A stretch of DNA of 64,000 nt from Streptomyces rimosus (GTDB lineage Bacteria > Actinomycetota > Actinomycetes > Streptomycetales > Streptomycetaceae), in the NCBI RefSeq assembly GCF_008704655.1, contig NZ_CP023688.1, forward strand, positions 8,311,001-8,375,000, given 5' to 3'. The notes below the pieces were generated by a model, which searched no databases, was not told the origin of the DNA, and worked only from the letters and a program-made list of their open reading frames with translations. The position numbers and the translations under genes are program-made. Positions 34,010 to 42,732 of this stretch are shown here, piece by piece. Each line of letters starts with the position of its first letter. The first letter of the stretch is position 1.

Positions 34010-36187
34010 GTGAACGAGGGACGCAGACTGAGCCGCAGATCTCTGTTACGGAGCGGGCTGGGCGCGGGCGGACTGGCCGTGGCCACCAGCCTGCTGCCGG
34101 GGCTGTGGGAGCGTCCGCCGGGCGCGGCGTGGGCCGCCCCGGCGGGCGCCACGCCGGCAGCCGTACCGGCGGGACCCCCGGCCCCTGCCGCCGCCTTCCC
34201 CGACTGGGCCAGGTTCGCCCGGATCGCGGACGGGACGTTCGACGACGACGCCGACCCGGCCCGCGACATGAAGCCGGTGATCGACAAGCTCAAGGCGCAG
34301 AACGTGAGCGTCATCGAGGTCGACACGATCCTGTCCAACTGGCTGCCGGACAAGCAGTTCAGCACTCACATGGCGCAGATGAAGCGCTTCTCCGACCTGG
34401 CGCACGCCGCCGGGATACGGGTGATCGTGTACTACCCCTCGCTGGAGGTCATCAGCGTCGGCGGGGAGAAGGGCAAGTCGTTCTACAAGAACGGCGACGG
34501 CAAGAACTGGGTGCAGCGCGGCCTCGACGGCAAACCCAACGTCTTCTACGGGAGCCTGGTCGTCTGGGTCGACCCGGGCGACGAGAGCTGCTGGGTCAGC
34601 CCCAACTCGCCCTGGCGTGACCACTACCTCACCCGTATCAAGGCCCTGGCGGGCACCGGTGTGGACGCCATCTGGCCGGACGTGCCGATCTACTTCGACG
34701 GCGCGCTGAGCTGGTGCGACGCCTCCACCTGGGCCGCGGACGCCTTCCGGGCCGACACCGGCCTGGCGCTGCCCAAGAAGGTCGACTGGACCAACGCGGG
34801 CTTCCGCCGCTACGTCGAGTGGCGCCACCACAACCTCAACCGGTTCCAGCTCGACATCGCCGCCGCCGGCCGCTCGGTCAACCCGGACCTGGTCACCTTC
34901 GTCGAGACGGTGACCATGGACTACAAGTACGCCACCACCGTGGGCCTCGACGGCGCGTACCTGCGCCGGGCGGAGGGCGTCAGCCACGTCTGGGAGGTGG
35001 ACATCCTCGGCAACTACGACGGGATGCGGCACGCCACGGTCTCCGACTGGACCTGTCTGATCTCGATGTACAAGTACGCCCGCGCGGCCAGCGGCACCAA
35101 GCCGGCGTGGGCCTTCTCCTACGGCTGGAAGGCCGACGACGCGTCGCTGGTGATGGCCGAGACGCTGGCGGCGGGCTGCAACCCGTACGAGGTCAAGAGC
35201 CCGTTCAAGACCGACAGCACGGACACCGCGATGCGGACCCGGATGTACGGCTTCGTCGCGGCCCACCAGGAGGAGCTGTTCGCCGCCGCCTCCGGGGCCA
35301 CGGTCGGCGTCTACCACTCGTCCTCTTCGCGCGACTTCGTCAGCCCCGTCGAGGGCAGCGGCATGTACGTCAACACCAAGCCGCCCGCCGGGGTCAAGGA
35401 CTGGTGGAGCTTCGACACGCCGGAGGAGAGCTGCACCAAGCAGCAGTGGCTGGGCGAGTTCCGCGGCACGGTCAAGTCGCTGGTCCTCGCGCACATCCCG
35501 TTCAACACCGTGCCCAGCCCCGGCGTCAGCGCGGACGACCTGGCCGGATACCGCGTGCTGTACCTGCCCAACCTCCAGGCCGTCGCCGACGCGGAGGCGG
35601 ACGTGCTGCGCTCGTACGTGGCGGGCGGCGGCACCGTCGTGCTCACCGGGCCCGCGCCCACCGGCCTCGACGAGCACGGCGGCACCCGCGCCGAATACGC
35701 CCTGGCCGATGTCCTCGGCTTCCGCAAGGCGGACCCGGTACCCGCCGCCAAACGGAACGCCTTCGGTCAGGGCACCTGCTGGTTCATCAAGGACCTGCTC
35801 GGCCTGAAGTACCTCACGCGCACCGACCAGCCCACCGCCGACCGGCTCCTCGAACCGGCCCGTACGGCCGCTCCGCCCGCCGTCACGCTCACCGGCGACC
35901 CGCGTATCCACCTGGAGCTGAGCCGCCTCGGCGACGCCACCATCGTGCAGCTGGTCAACTTCACGGCGTTCGGCGAAACCCCGGCGGCCTTCACGACCAA
36001 GCCCACCACCTGCACCGTCACCCTCACCGTCCCGGCCGGTCGGCAGGTGCGGGCGGCCACGGTCAGCTCGCCAGACGGCTCCGGCGGCCCCGGGCCGAAG
36101 CCGGTCACCTGGAAGACGGACGGCGACAAGGCGAGCGTGGAGCTGACGGTGTCGCAGTACTCCCTGCTCAACGTCACCATCAACTGA
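34010..36187 (+). CDS. Secreted glycoside-hydrolase-like protein with beta-galactosidase-trimerisation-type domain
   Basis: 725 residues from GTG 34010 (GTG 34001 also in frame). A strong twin-arginine signal (RRLSRRSLLRSGLGAGGLAV) begins at about residue 5, so it is exported. Residues 65-480 look like a TIM-barrel of the hypothetical glycosyl hydrolase type (VIVYYPSLEVISVGGEKG, VDAIWPDVPIYFDG). Residues 500-600 resemble the GH42 trimerisation domain (YRVLYLPNLQAVADAEADVL). The last part is beta-rich. The substrate is unknown. Placed among other exported genes just before the biosynthetic cluster. Confidence 0.75.
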   Translation: MNEGRRLSRRSLLRSGLGAGGLAVATSLLPGLWERPPGAAWAAPAGATPAAVPAGPPAPAAAFPDWARFARIADGTFDDDADPARDMKPVIDKLKAQNVSVIEVDTILSNWLPDKQFSTHMAQMKRFSDLAHAAGIRVIVYYPSLEVISVGGEKGKSFYKNGDGKNWVQRGLDGKPNVFYGSLVVWVDPGDESCWVSPNSPWRDHYLTRIKALAGTGVDAIWPDVPIYFDGALSWCDASTWAADAFRADTGLALPKKVDWTNAGFRRYVEWRHHNLNRFQLDIAAAGRSVNPDLVTFVETVTMDYKYATTVGLDGAYLRRAEGVSHVWEVDILGNYDGMRHATVSDWTCLISMYKYARAASGTKPAWAFSYGWKADDASLVMAETLAAGCNPYEVKSPFKTDSTDTAMRTRMYGFVAAHQEELFAAASGATVGVYHSSSSRDFVSPVEGSGMYVNTKPPAGVKDWWSFDTPEESCTKQQWLGEFRGTVKSLVLAHIPFNTVPSPGVSADDLAGYRVLYLPNLQAVADAEADVLRSYVAGGGTVVLTGPAPTGLDEHGGTRAEYALADVLGFRKADPVPAAKRNAFGQGTCWFIKDLLGLKYLTRTDQPTADRLLEPARTAAPPAVTLTGDPRIHLELSRLGDATIVQLVNFTAFGETPAAFTTKPTTCTVTLTVPAGRQVRAATVSSPDGSGGPGPKPVTWKTDGDKASVELTVSQYSLLNVTIN

Positions 36188-36207
36188 GCGCGCTCTGAAG
36201 GTAGTCG

Positions 36208-37299
36208 TCACTGCTTCCCGGGAGCGGGGACCCGCCACAAGGACGTCGGCCGGTCCTCGCTTCCGGGGTGCGACTCGAAGGCGATCCAGCGGCCGTCGGG
36301 TGACCAGCTCGGCGCTCCGTCGTACGTACCGGGGTCGCGCGTCACCTGGACCGGCGCGCCGCCCGACACCGGCATGACGAAGATCTTCGGCAGGGCGAGC
36401 CCGCCCGTGGTGGACGAGAAGACCACCGATCTGCCGTCCGGCGACCAGCTCGCGTCGGTGTGCTCGCCCGCCACGGTGGTCAGCTTGCGCACGCCGCTCC
36501 CGTCGGCGTTCATCACATACAACGCCCAAGCGTCGCTGCCCAGTTCCCGGCGCTGGAAGACAAGGCGGTCGCCGCGCGGCGACCAGTTGGGCTCCCGGTT
36601 GTCCGTACGGCTCGCGGGACCGTTCACCAGCCGCGTCTGCTCCGTGCCGTCCCGTCTGACCTTCCACAGGGAACCCAGCGCCGACCGGTCGGCGAGTGCC
36701 GCCTTTTCGTCCGGGTCCTCCCGCTCCACACTCTCCTGGAAGACGATCCACTTTCCGTCCGGCGAGAAACTCGGCTCCAAATACCCTGAATTCCCCGGGT
36801 GTTCGGTCACCCGCTCCGGTCGCCCGCCCGGCCTGAGCACCCAGATCTCGTCCTTGCCCGCCCGGTCGGAGGCGAACGTCACTCCTGCCGAGGGCCGCCA
36901 GCTGGAACCGGGCAGGTTCACCGCCGCCCGGTCGTGCTCGTCCAGCAAGTCGCGGACGGCCGTGCGGGAGTCCCGGCCGTCGCGGTGTGCCAGGGGCAGT
37001 ACGCGCAGCGCGGCGGCCCCCTCGTTGTAACCGCCGTGGAAGACCGTGAACAGCAGGGACTTCCCGTCGGGCGCGAACGCCGGATTCTGTGCGCTGCCCT
37101 TTCCGGACTCCCGGTGGATCAGCTCGGCCCCGTCCCCGCGCCGCTCCGCGGGCTTCGCCGAGGGGGAGTCGGCCGTCCCCGGTGACGGCCGTGCCGACTC
37201 CGACGGGTGGTGCGGCGGCCCCTCCCCGCCACCCCCGCACGCCGTGAGAACCAGGGCTCCGGCGCCCAGCCAGCCCGCGACCCACCCTCGCCTGCGCAT
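36208..37299 (-). CDS. PD40/TolB-like beta-propeller lipoprotein
   Basis: 363 residues. The N-terminus is a lipoprotein signal ending in LVLTAC. A Ser/Pro-rich linker of about 40 residues is followed by six to seven WD40-like (PD40) repeats: AFAPDGKSLLFTVF, FSPDGKWIVFQE, WSPRGDRLVFQR, WSPDGRSVVFSS and WSPDGRWIAFES. Such proteins act as extracytoplasmic binding or scaffold domains. It is divergent from the biosynthetic cluster, with the 330-base promoter region between them. Confidence 0.9.
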   Translation of the reverse strand: MRRRGWVAGWLGAGALVLTACGGGGEGPPHHPSESARPSPGTADSPSAKPAERRGDGAELIHRESGKGSAQNPAFAPDGKSLLFTVFHGGYNEGAAALRVLPLAHRDGRDSRTAVRDLLDEHDRAAVNLPGSSWRPSAGVTFASDRAGKDEIWVLRPGGRPERVTEHPGNSGYLEPSFSPDGKWIVFQESVEREDPDEKAALADRSALGSLWKVRRDGTEQTRLVNGPASRTDNREPNWSPRGDRLVFQRRELGSDAWALYVMNADGSGVRKLTTVAGEHTDASWSPDGRSVVFSSTTGGLALPKIFVMPVSGGAPVQVTRDPGTYDGAPSWSPDGRWIAFESHPGSEDRPTSLWRVPAPGKQ

Positions 37300-37632
37300 G
37301 CGGCCACGTTAGGCGGACGAAGTTCAGTGATTCCACTGGAGTTTGCGTCAAGAATGCGGCTGAAGTGGCGCGGGCCGAGTTGCTTTCACATCTTTTTGGG
37401 GATGCGGTGATTGGCGTTGCGAGTATGAGGGAAAGATGGTCAATTTCGGGGGGCGCCGGCGGTGGTCAGGACTTGTGGAAGTGGTCAATGTTTCATTGAC
37501 AGTTGCTCCGGATCGGTGGTTGAGTCGGGCTCGCCGAATGCGGAAGTCCGAAAGCCGTTCACCCACAGGTGGTAAAGGGGCTTTCGGAAAGTCCGCTGAT
37601 CCGGAGCCCAGGCCCAGGAACAGGAGCAAGGT
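37300..37632. other. Divergent intergenic region upstream of the biosynthetic cluster
   Basis: A 333-base stretch noticeably more AT-rich than its surroundings, as expected of promoters. It holds the TGGTCAAT repeats and palindrome described separately and the ribosome site AGGAGCAAG before GTG 37633. No gene is supported here. Confidence 0.6.
37437..37500. promoter_or_regulatory. Candidate operator of the biosynthetic cluster
   Basis: TGGTCAATT occurs at 37437 and TGGTCAATG at 37482, 45 bases apart (about four turns). The second copy is half of a palindrome, GTCAATG-TTT-CATTGAC (37484-37500), with 7-bp arms. It lies 133 bases before the first cluster gene. The binder is not encoded within the 17-gene run. 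Confidence 0.5.
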
Positions 37633-39090
37633 GTGCTTGACGCCCGCAGCGGGCCCCGGAAGGAATTCGACCGGCCGGATACCGATTCACCGGATCTGGT
37701 GGTGGACGGCGGGCGGGCCGGGGAGGCCGTCGGTGCCGGTGCGCTGAGCGTCGAGGTACCGGGGGACAAGTCGGTCAGCCATCGGGCGCTGCTGGCGGCG
37801 CTGCTTCCCGGCGCGCCCGAGGTGCTGACGGTGCGCAACGCCAACCTGGGCGGCGCCGTACGGGCGTTGCTGCCCGCGATGCGGGCCCTGGGTGTGGCGG
37901 TCGACGCGGACGGCGGCACGCTGACCGTCCGGCGTGGCGCGTTACCGGTGCCGCAGCAGGTGCGGCCCCACCCGGGCGTGACCGGGTGGCCCGAGGGCGT
38001 GCCGTATCTGGAGACCGGCGGGTCGAGCGCCGCGGCCCGGCTGCTGATCGGGGTGCTCGCGGGGAGCGGCACCGCGGCGGTGGTGGACGGCGACGAGGTG
38101 CTGCGGCACCGGCCGATGGACTGGCTGGTCGATCCGCTGGCCGAGCTGGGCGCGGACATCGCGTACCTCGGGGAGGACGGCTGCCTGCCCGTATGGGTGA
38201 AGGGGCCGGTGTTCCGGCCGGGGCGCACGGTGGAGCTGCGCGTGGGGAGCGCGCAGGCACGGTCCGGCGTCCTGCTGGCCGTGGCCGCCGCGGGGCTGCC
38301 CGCGACCGTACGGCACCCGGTGCGCTCGCGGGACCACACCGAGCGGATGCTCGCCTCGTTCGGCGGTGTGCTGGACGAGGGGGACCACGAACTCGGCTGG
38401 GGTGGCGGGGCGTTCACGGTGCCGGAGGTGATCGACGTACCGGCCGATCCGTCGCTGGCCGCGTATCCCGTGGCGGCGCACCTGCTGTGGGGCGACGGCG
38501 GCACGCTGCGTGTGCCGGGCGTGTGCCTGAACCCGACCCGCACCGGATTCTTCGAGGTGCTGCGGCGGGCCGGGGCCGATATCGCGTACGAGTACGGAAA
38601 CGGAGGGACTGAGGGGGGACGGCCCCGCGGCGGGGAGCCGGTGGGGACCGTGGTGGTCCGAGGGGGTTTGGAGCAGGCCGGGCCCGTCCGGGTGGACGAG
38701 CCGTGGCTGCTGCACGCGCTGATCGACGAGGTGCCGCTGCTGGCCGTGGTCGCGGCCCGGCTGCCGGGGACCTCGTGGATCGGCTGCGCGCAGGAGCTGC
38801 GGTTCAAGGAGACGGACCGGCTGACGACCACGGCGCGGATGGCCGGAGCCTTCGGCGCCCGGGTCGAGGTGGCGGCGGACGGGCTGACGGTGCGCGGCGG
38901 TGCGCCGCTGCGGGCCGGTGTGGTGCCGGGGTTCGAGGACCACCGGATCGCCATGGCCGCCGCGACGCTCGCGGGGTGTCTGCCGGGGCGCACCACGGTG
39001 CGCGGCGGCGCCTGCCACCGCACGTCATTTCCCGACTTCGCCGATGTGCAGCGGGCCGTCGGCGCCCGGATCGCAAAGGACCCCCTGTGA
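37633..39090 (+). CDS. Divergent EPSP-synthase (AroA) homologue, cluster gene 1
   Basis: 485 residues from GTG 37633, with AGGAG upstream. It has a 35-residue N-terminal extension and then the full EPSP synthase two-domain fold. Conserved residues seen: Lys46-Ser47 and Arg51 in PGDKSVSHRA, SAQARSG, RDHTERML, NPTRTGF, Asp365, Lys392/Glu393/Arg396 in RFKETDR, and Asp436-His437-Arg438. The PEP-binding loop, normally GNxGTxxR, reads G-G-S-S-A-A-A-R (129-136): the Asn, Gly96- and Thr97-equivalents are all changed. It probably works on an altered substrate, or is a drug-insensitive copy. Leu104 is a TTA codon. It overlaps the next gene by one base. Confidence 0.85.
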   Translation: MLDARSGPRKEFDRPDTDSPDLVVDGGRAGEAVGAGALSVEVPGDKSVSHRALLAALLPGAPEVLTVRNANLGGAVRALLPAMRALGVAVDADGGTLTVRRGALPVPQQVRPHPGVTGWPEGVPYLETGGSSAAARLLIGVLAGSGTAAVVDGDEVLRHRPMDWLVDPLAELGADIAYLGEDGCLPVWVKGPVFRPGRTVELRVGSAQARSGVLLAVAAAGLPATVRHPVRSRDHTERMLASFGGVLDEGDHELGWGGGAFTVPEVIDVPADPSLAAYPVAAHLLWGDGGTLRVPGVCLNPTRTGFFEVLRRAGADIAYEYGNGGTEGGRPRGGEPVGTVVVRGGLEQAGPVRVDEPWLLHALIDEVPLLAVVAARLPGTSWIGCAQELRFKETDRLTTTARMAGAFGARVEVAADGLTVRGGAPLRAGVVPGFEDHRIAMAAATLAGCLPGRTTVRGGACHRTSFPDFADVQRAVGARIAKDPL

Positions 39091-40364
39091 TGACGAGTGA
39101 GGCGAGTACCGAAGCGCGGTCCACGGGCAGCACCCTGGGGCCGGACTTCACCAGCGGCAGCGGCCCCTGGCTGTACACCGAGGACGGCACGGCCTGGTTC
39201 GACGGGACCGCGGGCAGCGGCGCCGCGACCCTGGGCCACCAGCACCCGGACGTCATCGCCGCCGTGACCGCCCAGGCCGGGCGTCTGGCGCACACCGGCT
39301 GCAAGCTGGGCTCGGACGCCCGCAGGCGGCTGATCGGGCGGATCGGCGCGCTGTCCCCGTACGCGGAGCCCGCGGTGCTGCCCACCACGACCGGCGCGGA
39401 GGCGGTGGAGTCCGCGCTGAAGATCGCCCGCGCGGCCACCGGCCACCGGGCCGTGGTCGGCTTCCGCTACGGCTTCCACGGCAAGACGGCCGGGGCGCTG
39501 GGGCTGACCTGGCGGGCGGAGTTCAAGACCTACAGCGGGTTCGCGAACGACGACGGCCGCGCGCCGGTCGTCATCGCGGAATTACCCGATCCGAGGGAGC
39601 CGGGGGCCGGTGGCGCGGCCGGGTTCGCGGCCGGGCTGTCCGCGGCGCTGGACGCCGCCGACCGGCGCGGCGGCACCGCGGCCGTGATCCTGGAGCCGGT
39701 CCAGGTGACCGAGGGCGTCCTGGACGTGGCGCCGGAGCTGCTGGACGAGATCGCCCGGCAGGCGCACTCCCGGGGCGCGCTGCTGATCCTGGACGAGATC
39801 TACACCGGGCTGGGCCGCGCCGGGCGCCTGTTCACCGCCGAGCTGATGACGGAGAAGCCGGACCTGACGCTGCTCGGCAAGACGCTGGGCAACGGCTTCC
39901 CGGTCGGTGCCGTGGTGGGGGAGCGCGCGGTGGTCGACGCGCTGCCGCCGGGCGTGCAGACCTCCACCTTCTCCGGCCACCCGGTCTCCTGCGCCGCCGC
40001 CGAAGCCGTCCTGGACGTGGTCGTACGGGAGGACCTGGCCGGCCGGGCGCAGCAGCTGGGGAAACGACTGCGCGCCGACCTGGACGCGCTGGCCGCCCGG
40101 CACCCCTGGATGCGTGCGGTCCGTACGACCGGCGCCCTGGCCGCCTTCGACTGTGTACGGGACGGACGGCCCGTCCCGGAACTGGCGCGCGCCGTCACCG
40201 GCAACGCCCTGCGCGGCCGGCTGCTGCTGTTCGGCGGCGGGCCGGAAGGCGCCAGCGTCAAGATCGTGCCGCCGGCGCTGCTGGACGACGACGGCTACCG
40301 GTTCCTGATCGACACACTCGGTACGGCGGTGGCCGAGGCCGCCCGGAACGGCGGCCTCATATGA
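39090..40364 (+). CDS. Class III PLP aminotransferase (GSA-aminomutase-like), cluster gene 2
   Basis: 424 residues from ATG 39090 (GTG 39087 possible). Fold-I class III features: TTTGAEAVESALKIARA for phosphate binding, RYGFHGKTAGALG, LLILDEIYTGLGRAGR with the PLP Asp, and Lys264 in LLGKTLGNGFPVG. The order and spacing resemble glutamate-1-semialdehyde aminomutase and omega-amino acid aminotransferases. It should install or exchange an amine on a ketone or aldehyde, most likely of the unit made with the AroA homologue. Leu165 is a TTA codon, the second in the operon. It overlaps gene 3 by 4 bases. Confidence 0.9.
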   Translation: MTSEASTEARSTGSTLGPDFTSGSGPWLYTEDGTAWFDGTAGSGAATLGHQHPDVIAAVTAQAGRLAHTGCKLGSDARRRLIGRIGALSPYAEPAVLPTTTGAEAVESALKIARAATGHRAVVGFRYGFHGKTAGALGLTWRAEFKTYSGFANDDGRAPVVIAELPDPREPGAGGAAGFAAGLSAALDAADRRGGTAAVILEPVQVTEGVLDVAPELLDEIARQAHSRGALLILDEIYTGLGRAGRLFTAELMTEKPDLTLLGKTLGNGFPVGAVVGERAVVDALPPGVQTSTFSGHPVSCAAAEAVLDVVVREDLAGRAQQLGKRLRADLDALAARHPWMRAVRTTGALAAFDCVRDGRPVPELARAVTGNALRGRLLLFGGGPEGASVKIVPPALLDDDGYRFLIDTLGTAVAEAARNGGLI

Positions 40365-41611
40365 CCTTCCAGCAGCTTGAGAAGGACGTACTGGCTCCCG
40401 AGCTGTGCACCGTGTGCGGCGCCTGCGAGCTGGCCTGCCCGGCCGGGGTGATCGGCTTCGATGAGCTGCAACCGGTGCTCACCGTGGCCTCCTGGACCGC
40501 CGCCGACTGCGGGGAGTGCACCGACTGCCTGGACGTCTGCCCGGGAGCCGACCCCGGCACCCCGGCCGCCGAGAAGCGCCTGTTCGGCCGCACCCGCACC
40601 CCCGACGAGCGCTGGACCGGCGTCTTCGAGGAGGTCGTCGCCGGGCACGCGCTGGACCCCGTGGTGTACGAGGCGTCCGCCAGCGGCGGCAGCCTCACCG
40701 CGCTGCTCCAGACGGCCATGCGGGTGCTGGGCGTGACGGCGGTGCTCTCCATGGGGCGGGACGCCGGGCAGCCGTGGCGGGCGGCGCCCGCGGTGGTCCG
40801 CGACCCCGGCGAACTGGTGGAGACCGCCCAGTCCACGTACCAGCTCGCCCCGTATCTGGGCGCGCTGCGCCGCATCATGACCGAGGAGCCGGACGCCCGG
40901 GTCGCCATGTCCGGAGTGGCCTGCCACATCCAGGCGATGCGCAAGCTCCAGGCCATGGACACCGAGATCGGACGCTGGGCACGCGAGAAGGTCGTGCTCC
41001 TGGTCGAGCCCGCCTGCTCGTCCAGTACGCGCCCCGAGGGCACCGCCGCGGTGATCCGCGAACGTGCCCGCGTACCGGTGGAGTCGGTGGTGCGGCTGCG
41101 CTACCGCGAGGGCGAGTACCCCGGGAACATCGGCATCCGCACCCGGGACGGCGTGGACCACCAGGTGCAGTTCTGGCAGGCCGTCCGGGACTTCGCCGGG
41201 AACAAGACGCACCGCTGCCTGTCCTGCGGGGACTGGATGTCGGGGCTGGCCGACGTGAGCGTCAGCGACGGCGACCCGAACATCTTCGCCGCGAGCGTCA
41301 GCGGCGAAGGGCAGGCCAAGCACGGCCGGGTGTTCATCCGTACCCGGGCCGGCGCCGAAGCGGTGGCGGCCGGGCGGGAGCGCGGGCTGCTCACCCACGA
41401 GCCCGTGGACCTGGCGGGCCTCAACCTCGGCCTGGAGCGCAAGCGCAACCGGCGCGCCACGTACGAGCGCTCCGGCCGCCCGGTGCCGCTGGGGCCGATA
41501 CCGGGCCACCGCGAGGAACTGGAGATCGTGCCGGACGAGCGGTGGATCGCGGCACCCGAGCCGCAAGGCGAAGCGGTGCGGGCAGGGGACGGCGAGGGAG
41601 CGGGGCGATGA
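40361..41611 (+). CDS. FrhB-type [4Fe-4S] flavoprotein (F420 hydrogenase beta/HCAR family), cluster gene 3
   Basis: 416 residues. Two ferredoxin motifs open the protein: CTVCGACELACP and CGECTDCLDVCP. They are followed by the FrhB N-terminal and C-terminal domains (ASASGGSLTALLQTAM, VAMSGVACHIQAMRKL, and CLSCGDWMSGLADVSVSDGDP). The family includes F420-reducing hydrogenase beta subunits and the chlorophyll enzymes HCAR and BciB, which do ferredoxin- or F420-linked two-electron reductions, including removal of allylic hydroxyls. In this cluster it may reduce or deoxygenate a cyclohexene-type intermediate (inference). Such a gene is unusual in an NRPS-PKS cluster. Confidence 0.85.
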   Translation: MTFQQLEKDVLAPELCTVCGACELACPAGVIGFDELQPVLTVASWTAADCGECTDCLDVCPGADPGTPAAEKRLFGRTRTPDERWTGVFEEVVAGHALDPVVYEASASGGSLTALLQTAMRVLGVTAVLSMGRDAGQPWRAAPAVVRDPGELVETAQSTYQLAPYLGALRRIMTEEPDARVAMSGVACHIQAMRKLQAMDTEIGRWAREKVVLLVEPACSSSTRPEGTAAVIRERARVPVESVVRLRYREGEYPGNIGIRTRDGVDHQVQFWQAVRDFAGNKTHRCLSCGDWMSGLADVSVSDGDPNIFAASVSGEGQAKHGRVFIRTRAGAEAVAAGRERGLLTHEPVDLAGLNLGLERKRNRRATYERSGRPVPLGPIPGHREELEIVPDERWIAAPEPQGEAVRAGDGEGAGR

Positions 41612-42732
41612 CGGAAGAGGCGGCTGTGCGCGGGGTGCCGGAGGTCTCCGCCGGGGGAGTGCTCGGTGATGTGAATCCGTTGCCCGTACGGCAGTTGGTG
41701 GCGCACGGGAGTCCGGAACCGGTTGTCGAGGAGGTGCTGCGGCAGCCCCCGGGACGTGGCGAGATACGGCTGCTCGCAGCATGGAGCCTGGTGAGCCCGG
41801 GCACCGAACTGCACTACCTGGACCGCTCGGCCCGCACCGGCGAGCGCTACGTCCTCGGCTACTGCTCGGCCGGCGTGGTGGACGCGGTCGGTCCGCAGGC
41901 CCCCGGGTTCGCGCCCGGCGACCGGGTGATCGCCATGGGCTGGGGCGAGGCCGTGCACAGCGGCGCGGTCACCGTGCCGTACCGGCTGTGCCGCCGGGTC
42001 CCGGACGGCCTGGACCTGGCGGACGCGGTGGTGGCGGGGCTGGCGGCGACCGCGGTGCACGCGGTGGACCGCGCCCTGCTGGAGCCCGCCGACGAGGTGG
42101 CCGTGGTGGGGGCGGGCATGGTCGGCCAGCTGGTCGCCCAGATCACGGCGGCCCGGGGCGCCCGGACCACCCTGCTGGACCTGCGCCCGGAGCGGCTGCG
42201 CACGGCGCCCGCGCTCGGGCTGGCCGCCGCCGACGGGGAGGACTTCTTCGCGGAGCGGAGCACGGACCCGGCGCAGAACGGGCACGGCGGCCGGTGCGTC
42301 TTCCTGTGCGGCACCGGGGACGCCGGGGCCACCGTCGCGGCGGCCGCCCGCTGGGCGGGCCGGGCCCCGGGGCGCCCCCGGCTGGTCGGCGTGGGCCGGT
42401 TCGCGGCGCACATCGACTTCAGCGTGGAGCTGGGCAACCTCGACATCCGGTACGCGGCCCGCTGCGGCGCCGGATACCGGGACGCCTCGTACGCCCGCGG
42501 GCTGACCGAGGTCACGGCGCCGGACGGCGAGGGCACGGTCACCGAGAACCTGCAAAGGGCGCTGGACCTGATCGTCTCCGGCGCGATCCGCCCGGCCCTG
42601 ATGGGGCTGCCGCGCCTCCCGCTGGAGCGGGCCGCCGAAGCCTACGCGCGGCTGCGCGAGCGGCCCGCGCACCCCGCCGTCCTCTTCGCCCACGGCCCGG
42701 CCGCCGTGCCGGAAGGGAGCGCCGCGCCATGA
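41608..42732 (+). CDS. Medium-chain dehydrogenase (BchC/threonine-dehydrogenase-like), cluster gene 4
   Basis: 374 residues from ATG 41608. The catalytic domain has SLVSPGTELHYLD, YVLGYCSAGVVDAVG and FAPGDRVIAMGWGE. The SPGTE segment takes the place of the usual zinc-Cys loop, as in the BchC-type branch. The cofactor Rossmann fold is VAVVGAGMVGQLVAQITAARGA. The C-terminal end returns to a catalytic-domain strand. The classical structural-zinc cysteines are absent. It would oxidise an alcohol to a ketone or the reverse with NAD(P). It overlaps neighbours on both sides by 4 bases, so it acts with the building-block genes. Confidence 0.85.
   Translation: MTEEAAVRGVPEVSAGGVLGDVNPLPVRQLVAHGSPEPVVEEVLRQPPGRGEIRLLAAWSLVSPGTELHYLDRSARTGERYVLGYCSAGVVDAVGPQAPGFAPGDRVIAMGWGEAVHSGAVTVPYRLCRRVPDGLDLADAVVAGLAATAVHAVDRALLEPADEVAVVGAGMVGQLVAQITAARGARTTLLDLRPERLRTAPALGLAAADGEDFFAERSTDPAQNGHGGRCVFLCGTGDAGATVAAAARWAGRAPGRPRLVGVGRFAAHIDFSVELGNLDIRYAARCGAGYRDASYARGLTEVTAPDGEGTVTENLQRALDLIVSGAIRPALMGLPRLPLERAAEAYARLRERPAHPAVLFAHGPAAVPEGSAAP

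Noticed and set aside
37633..39090. Housekeeping aroA gene
   Set aside because: The PEP-binding loop is changed at three conserved positions, and the gene is locked into a biosynthetic operon with TTA codons; a normal aroA is expected elsewhere.
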